Origin: Prostheceraeus crozeri
Taxonomy: Eukaryota > Platyhelminthes > Polycladida > Euryleptidae
NCBI GenBank assembly: GCA_907163375.1
Contig: CAJQUW010009223.1
Location: forward strand, 62,001-126,000
Length of the DNA stretch: 64,000 nt
Reading direction: 5' to 3'
The stretch's first letter is position 1. Each line of letters starts with the position of its first letter. Positions 58,060 to 64,000 of the stretch are shown here, piece by piece. A program made the position numbers and the translations under genes. Below the pieces are notes generated by a model. It made no database searches. It had not been told where the DNA came from and saw only the letters and a program-made list of their open reading frames with translations.

Positions 58060-58233
58060 GTAGTATACCTTTTTTACCTTACGAGATCGATCAACGTCAA
58101 TTTATTTCGCGGGAGCGAAATGAATTGTTTTCCATATTTTGTCGAGCGCAGCGAGCGAATTTATGAGCGAGATGCGTGAGAAATAAATTTGGAAAAAGTT
58201 GCTTGAGCTCGTAAGGTAAAAAGCTATACTACT
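58060..58233. mobile_element. 174-base hairpin element with AG...CT ends
   Basis: AGTAGTATACC-TTTTTTACCTTACGAG at the left matches the reverse complement of the right end (58208-58233) over ~26 bases with one mismatch and one indel. Inside, GAGCGAA-like words recur (GGGAGCGAAATG, GAGCGCAGCGAGCGAA, GAGCGAGATG). Polinton termini are AG...CT and the zinc-ribbon remnants adjoin, so it could be a folded terminus; otherwise a MITE. No matching target duplication seen. Confidence 0.6.
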
Positions 58234-59871
58234 GATATCATTTTACGAATTTTATAAAATGATATAATATGGTATCATTTCATTTTTTTATAATGGAAAT
58301 ACACTATTTTTTTTAGTGAAATATATGACGGCCTACACGGTAAATAGATCTAGTCATCCGAATTTTTCGATTTGCACTGATATTCTGCTACTGTTACTGC
58401 TCTTAGCAATGAAATTGAAATTAGATTGCATGCAGCATCGATATATTCCAAATAATGGAAGACCGAAGATAGCAGTTTAGTCATACAAAGCTTCTTGTAT
58501 ATCAAAACGTAGGTAGGGCCTTTATTCTTTACATTAGACATCACAAGTTCTGATTTAAGCTTTATACACTCGGATTACAGCAGTTGGTTAGGTCAACCGT
58601 ATCTATTTTACGGAAAAAAGCTAAAATATTTAGATCACAGTCAAGACTTCAGTAACATCAAGACATTTATTAATGAGTTCAATATTCAATCATGGTCATA
58701 CTGGAAGTCTGAAGTAACCAGCAATATATGGTGCATCCCAGAAAACGGCGATCTTTATTCTGCATTGTTTGACCATCTGTGTGATACAGACAATAGCCTG
58801 TTGCTTTTCGCTGCATGAATCAACCAGTAGTGGGGAAGGAGATCGGTAGAACATACGAAAGAGACTAAACTTACTTCAATATAAAATGCGAACAATCTAT
58901 GTTAGAAAATACAATGAAACAGAAATTTTTGCTAATAACATTTCATATCATTTTTCAAAAGTAAAACGATATAAAATGATATCATTTTATCATTGCCGAT
59001 CTTTGATTAAAACTATGACACCATGAATTTCATTGTGAGATTTTCATGGTCTGCTGCACTATTTGAGCTCACTAGTTGTTATTGGTGTCTGATTACTTCA
59101 TTGAAATGAGATGTAATTGAGATGAAACTGTAGGAATTTCATGGAGTTTCAGTTCCAGTCCAATAAAATTATAACAACAAACTAGAGTACGAAAATTCAT
59201 TGAACTCGACTAATTACATTTTCCTAGATTTTTGATATGACAATCAATGATGTTTTCTCTACAAAATGGACTTACTCCTGAAGCTATCGCAATTTGTGGC
59301 GGGTAAAAGTGTGTTTTGCTTATGACTTTACAACTCGTTTATCATACCGATTGTGTACTATAAAGATAACAGTGCATAATAAGAAATTGCATTGAAATTA
59401 AAACTTTCACTTTTCCCAGGGGTTGATGAGATTAATTTAAGAGATTTTGAAAGCGGACTGTTCGGGACGTCATGATCTTGAAGATGTGTTAGGACTTTGT
59501 AACTTTTTCAGAAGGAAAATTAATAGGCCTACATCCAAAAAAATTATCATAAAAAGACAAACTACGCATGCCCTGAGTGTTGCAGTGCAATAAATACAAT
59601 TAAATTTAGAACTTCTTCTTAAAAAGAAAAATCATCTAAAAACCAATTACTGAACAATGCATGCATCTAGGTAAGACAATTGCTGCTGTTTTTAAATGTC
59701 TTTTCACCGATTATAGTGCGGACAAGCAGATTTTTATTTGCTCATTACGTTCACTAACTTCTGATTGGACAACATTCCTCTCGTCGTTAATTGCATTGTT
59801 TGGAATGATGGGATTTAAATGCTCAAATTTTCAATAGACGTTGATCTATATCCTTCAGGATTTCACCGGGG
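58234..59871. other. No gene seen
   Basis: AT-rich. AAAATGATATAATATGGTATCATTT near 58255-58290 and a similar ATGATATCATTTTATC near 58976-58992 are small palindromic words. Nothing else recognised. Confidence 0.4.
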
Positions 59872-59920
59872 ATGCATAGAATTGCTCTTTTTTCCACTAT
59901 TTCTCTGTTTTTGTGCAAAG
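59872..59920 (+). CDS. Candidate first exon with signal peptide
   Basis: ATG at 59872 opens MHRIALFSTISLFLCK, a short basic start followed by a hydrophobic core and small residues, a good signal peptide. It is followed immediately by the strong donor AAAG|GTAAGA, leaving phase 1, which is the usual phase after signal-peptide exons of secreted proteins. TTTAAAT at ~59813 might serve as a TATA-like element. No downstream exon was recognised. Confidence 0.4.
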
Positions 59921-61140
59921 GTAAGAATGCTCTTCAGGATTTGCATGTACAACACACAATCAGCTGTCGAAATCTGTGCGGCCAATGGACGTCAATAAAA
60001 CTCACCAAAAATTCATTGTTGCATATTCATGGACTTATATATATAATTTGTATAACAAATGATCAACTTTAGCTTGTCGGTCACAAGCTGACAAAAGGCA
60101 TCGCTTTTGGTTCCATTTTTAGGATTTTCACTCGGATGGCAAAATTTTCTTTAACAATCATTTCAAATTTAATTTTAGAAAACATTTTGTGTGATGTTAT
60201 ACGAGTATATCAGCAGCATTAAAGAAAGGACAATGCATCTATGAAACGCCATATTAGCTGAATGATTACCTACAGTATATTGCTAAACATTGCTTACTTT
60301 CACTATACATGTAGCTTGCATCATTGAATAAACCACATGACACACCATTCAATATAACCGAACAAAAGCTTATATTCTCTAAAATTGTGGACATTGACAA
60401 TAGTTTTATGCTGACAATCTGTCCACATTTTGGATGGACTAATTTATAATAATGAACTAATAAGAGGATTCTGTTGTACGGAATAAATAAATTTCAATGA
60501 AATTAACTATCTGAGATTTTATTGTGGCAACAAACATCGTGAAACCGCCTCTTAATACAACTGATTTTGTGCCAAATATACTTGACTTATAAAAACACTA
60601 TGTTTTCGTACATGCTTACTAAAGAGGGTGAACGACGCTATAATAAAAATATAAGTTGCACCGATATGCTCCACGATGAAATCATCGATTTACTAACAAT
60701 CAACTTTCTAGATCTTTTAGCCCTTTCATGCTCAAATTATTTTCAAAATTAAAGCTTTTTGATTTTTATCTTCAAGTGCAATTTGCAAGCGTTTTACAGA
60801 TCGCACGAATTCGGGAGAGGTGACATTAGAAGTGCACTGATCTCCTCTTTCTAATGGTTACAAATTTTTGCCGCTTTGGGATCAGCACCATAAGATGCGG
60901 GTCAAAATGTCCCAAGAGAGCATACAATATGCATGAAAGGGTTAATGTCGATTTGAGCACGTAAAATTAGAATTTGTAAAAGGGGTCCACTAGACCCCTC
61001 ATGGCTCAAAGGGTGTGGAAAAGCGCAGGTCCCTGGAAAGCTTAAATTGATCAAGTCTCAGAACATTGTTTCCATTCTATACCCAGAAGAACTATTGCTC
61101 TCAATTCATTTCTTATAATCATTCGAACGGCAAATCCAGG
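59921..61140. other. No gene seen; possible intron
   Basis: No further exon with a recognisable domain found. Confidence 0.35.
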
Positions 61141-61149
61141 AATATTACA

Positions 61150-61265
61150 CACAGAGCGCTGTGCTGTCCTTCAGCTCTCTTTAGCCATTCTAGATTTCAA
61201 AGTTAGGATGGGACATTCTGAGCCTCACTGATGAGCCGTTTTATGGCAAATGGTAGCGTCTTTAA
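61150..61265 (+). repeat. Degenerate direct repeat, copy 1
   Basis: Aligns with 63040-63155 over ~115 bases (CTGTGC-GTTCTTCAGCT, GCCATTCTA, GGCA/GCGAAAGG/TGGTAGCGTCT). Roughly two-thirds identical by eye. The pair brackets the LINE fragment. Confidence 0.5.
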
Positions 61266-61445
61266 ACTATTCACGTCTGAGGACATTTTTTTCCATTTTA
61301 TGCCAACACGAACTGTCGTTCTGCAACCATTTATTAATTAGCGATGAAATGCGTTTAGAGACCATGACTCCCATTATTATAATCGTTTCAAGGATGTATG
61401 GTTCAAGATGAGATCAGAAAAGCAAAGTTTAATTGGGGCAAGAAA

Positions 61446-62890
61446 TCAACTTTGTCTGCAAAGCATCCTTGGAATGTTACTAACAGTATTTTTTGGTAGA
61501 AAGAAAAAAACTCCATCCAAATTTTGCTTTCTGAGTTTATTTCTGCGGAAGCTGCAGCAGAAGCTATAAATGTCCAACTGTCTACATTCCTTCTCCCGAC
61601 ACATCTTCAGTTGATAACTACTGGAATATCTGCACAGTGGCTGACGTCGAAAAGCGCTTGAACAAATGAAACATTGATCATACAAATGGTTCTGATATGT
61701 TCCCAACTATGCTATACAAGTTTGCGAGTAAGCAGTTGGGCCCCTCCGACAGATCTGTACAATTTATGCATCAATACAGGCTATTTACCTGGTGCATGGA
61801 AGTGCACAAATATTGCTCAGTTCCGAAGTGCTCGAAACCGAGTATAACAGACCTCAGACTGATTCCCTCCTGCCAATTCCTGCTAAAGATTTTGAGACAA
61901 TCTTAGTTCAATTTTTACGACAGAAGTTAAAAATAGAAGCCGGGATAAATCAACATGGAGTGGAGCATCAACCACAACGCCATTAGTCTTTTTGTATTAC
62001 CATATAACAAGGCTATTGGACTTGAGTGAAGTATCATGTGTGCAATTGTTCTCCTATGACTTATCTAAGGCATTTGACAAAATTGACCATGCTGTGAGTC
62101 GACTTTTGGAGATTATATGCTTTGAAAAGTCGTATTTGTCTAATCACTTTCAAAGTGTCAGAGTATATTCGGTTGTAAGTCAATCTCTTGCTGCAACATC
62201 TGGCGTTTCTCAGGGCTCTGTTTTAGGACCTATGTTGTTTAATGTTGAAACAGGTAATCTGATGCCCTTCACAACTTTGCATTTACGGTGAAATACATTG
62301 ATGATATTACACTTTGTACTCCTGTATTTAAGAATGGACAGAATCATCATGTATTTGAAGAACACGATAATGTGATGCAATGAGCTATTAAAATGAAGAT
62401 TGCAATAAATTGGATCAAATCAAACTGCACTGTATTCAGGGAATCATCCGTCTACATGCTGTGTTATCTTGATGCTCATAAGTTGCTCGTCATTGTTTAG
62501 AGTAGCGATTTAAATAAGGATTTGCACTTTGATTGTGTGTCAGAAGTTCTTGTACAAAGACTCCATTGTTTAAGGTGTTTAAGGAAATTGAATTTTTTTT
62601 TTGAAAAGCAGCAGCTTCTTTGTGTTTGCGGCAGCTTGCATAGCTACTTGGATTTCTGAGTATCTCCAAAGGTTAGAAAGAAGATCCGATCGACTCATTT
62701 GCATTATGAATTGTGCTTGTGATTGTCTTGAAGCAGTGAAGAAACTGCATAAGTAATATCATATCCCAACTCATCCTCTCAGCCTTCCTGTAGTGAGTGC
62801 GCGCACAAACCGCCACGTGCTTTTAGACTGCTCAACGACGCGTCGTGTTAAATCTTTCATGACACATACATGTATGACAGCGTTCCTTCA
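61446..62890 (+). pseudogene. CR1/L2-like LINE reverse transcriptase, degenerate
   Basis: Plus-strand frames, repeatedly shifted, carry reverse transcriptase blocks in order: VPKCSKPSITDLRLI (~61835-61865), LLPIPAKDFETILVQFLRQK (~61875-61930), motif A QLFSYDLSKAFDKIDH (~62040-62092), motif B SGVSQGSVLGPMLFNV (~62200-62245) and motif C KYIDDITL (62291-62314), with downstream INWIKSNC and a C-terminal LICIMNCACDCLEAVKKLHK (~62690-62755). Several stops and frameshifts separate them, and the endonuclease is absent. This is the C-terminal part of an old copy. Confidence 0.75.
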
Positions 62891-63039
62891 ATTATTTTCA
62901 AACAAATATTTTTTAATGTATGTTTCATATTGACCTGTTTATCATTTGATAATTGTGCAACTTACTGTTTTTGATGATTCAAGAAATGAATGAATTTCTA
63001 ATTTAAGTAGTTTTGCAGAGTCAAGCTAAATTAACGCTG

Positions 63040-63155
63040 AGCAGCCTGCTGTGCGGTTCTTCAGCTAGTTCAGCCATTCTAAATGTCATAAGCAAGTTTG
63101 GGCCATTCCGGGCGGAACTGACGAGATCTTGTATGGCGAAAGGCAGCGTCTGCTG
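63040..63155 (+). repeat. Degenerate direct repeat, copy 2
   Basis: Partner of 61150-61265, same orientation, 1.9 kb away. Confidence 0.5.
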
Positions 63156-63250
63156 TTGCCAAGGAAGTTTTGTGCTCAAAGTGTTCAAGTTTTCAGACAA
63201 GTTTCAATCAAGGTTAGTTCCAAACTTGGGCTTCGGTACCCCCCAAGACC

Positions 63251-63300
63251 CAAGACCAAGATTAATCTTGGGTCTAATCTTGGTTCCCCCTTCCCAAGAT
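63251..63300. repeat. CCAAGA-rich palindromic tract
   Basis: CCAAGATTAATCTTGG (63256-63271) is a perfect palindrome surrounded by further CCAAGA/TCTTGG words. Confidence 0.6.
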
Positions 63301-64000
63301 TGGATCCAAGAGTGGCTATTTCTCTAATGAAGTGGAACAACAATTTCCAGAACATGTTTGGAATTATGATTGAGATTTAAAATTGCATGAAGGTATTTTG
63401 AATCATACCATATTGTACATATTGCTATCCAATTAAATCGTATCTAATGTTTATATTAATTACTATCTATTACATGAATTTGTTATTGCGGAATGAATGC
63501 CATATTGATATTCAGGGAAAAGTTTTAATAATCGGCATAGGTTATCTCTGGGCTTAATATCATCAACCCTGTTTACGTCTACAGCTTAATAATTTCTTAA
63601 GTAGAACAACATGCATGACTAAGCTACATTCCTTACAACATGTCTGATCGAAAAACGAAACACACATAGCATAGGCCTCGTGTAAGATGAAAATAGCACA
63701 TATGTAGATATAACGATATTTTTGCTAAGCGTGGGAAGTAATTATCAAAGAATGTCACTGCATTAAATGATGCCGAAATCTTTCTATTTCTAATATAAGT
63801 AGCCTAATAGTAGAATAAACAATATAGGCCGAAGTTTTTGGCTCTCAAAGCAAGAGGCTATATGAAGCAAGTTATCTACGAATTGTTGTAGGCTACCAAT
63901 TTGACAGCATGAGCGTTATACAGGTATTGGTTTAATACATTGGATTTTTTCATATATTATTTGCTTGTTTCACACAAAATGATAGCCTATATACAAAATT

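Larger units (their letters stand above)
62891..64000. other. No gene seen
   Basis: Contains the second copy of the direct repeat (63040-63155) and a small palindromic tract at 63240-63300. TAGGCCTA-like words near the end. No coding content recognised. Confidence 0.4.

Overview
This window is nuclear DNA from an animal, almost certainly an invertebrate and probably marine. It is AT-rich and intron-containing, gene density is very low, and most of what can be recognised is transposable elements: Polinton/Maverick, several Penelope-like retroelements, an N-terminal-endonuclease (Naiad-type) Penelope element, Tc1/mariner, hAT, R2-like and CR1/L2-like LINEs, and tRNA-derived SINEs. This mixture, together with frequent TAGGCCTA and ACATGTA words, fits lophotrochozoans or ambulacrarians. 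The species cannot be named from sequence alone. There is no sign of bacterial operons, CRISPR arrays or ribosomal RNA.

Layout. 1-3.4 kb: the tail of one Tc1 transposase, a cluster of ACACGTGT palindromes, then a complete Tc1-like element with an intact DD34E transposase. 3.6-14.4 kb: a decayed Polinton with a broken protein-primed family B DNA polymerase, part of a packaging ATPase, a minor-capsid-like protein, a coiled-coil fibre-like gene and two small accessory genes. An R2-type LINE fragment sits inside the polymerase gene and a Penelope-like fragment with inverted arms sits between two other genes. No integrase, protease or major capsid gene was found. 14.9-24.9 kb: a 10 kb near-perfect palindrome (two arms of about 4.68 kb, 644-base spacer) with no recognisable genes. 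26.5-28.6 kb: a hAT element with an exact 8-bp target duplication and long ATCGAT-rich ends. 29.7 kb: a tRNA-derived SINE. 33.8 kb: a broken THAP-domain gene. 34.8-37.9 kb: a palindrome of Penelope ends and a Penelope-like element built as an inverted duplication flanked by a 13-bp target duplication. 39.4-39.7 kb: a TA microsatellite next to a small element carrying a canonical hammerhead ribozyme and a tRNA-like promoter. 40.5-48.8 kb: three inverted-repeat DNA elements lying in what appear to be introns of a host gene. 52.8-57.3 kb: a mariner copy apparently split by a Naiad-type element. 57.3-58.2 kb: AT-rich zinc-ribbon remnants and a hairpin element. 61.4-62.9 kb: a degenerate LINE reverse transcriptase.

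Host genes. The best candidate is a + strand multi-exon gene with exons near 38.77, 43.89, 46.70, 49.12 and 50.08 kb. Splice sites and reading phases chain correctly across all of them, and one exon resembles the first half of a kringle domain. A separate first exon with a signal peptide lies at 59.87 kb. Both are predictions from sequence signals only.

Recurring theme. Inverted (head-to-head) arrangements occur at many scales, and hammerhead-ribozyme cores (CTGANGA...GAA with a tiny self-complementary stem III) mark the ends of three Penelope-related families and one SINE-like element.
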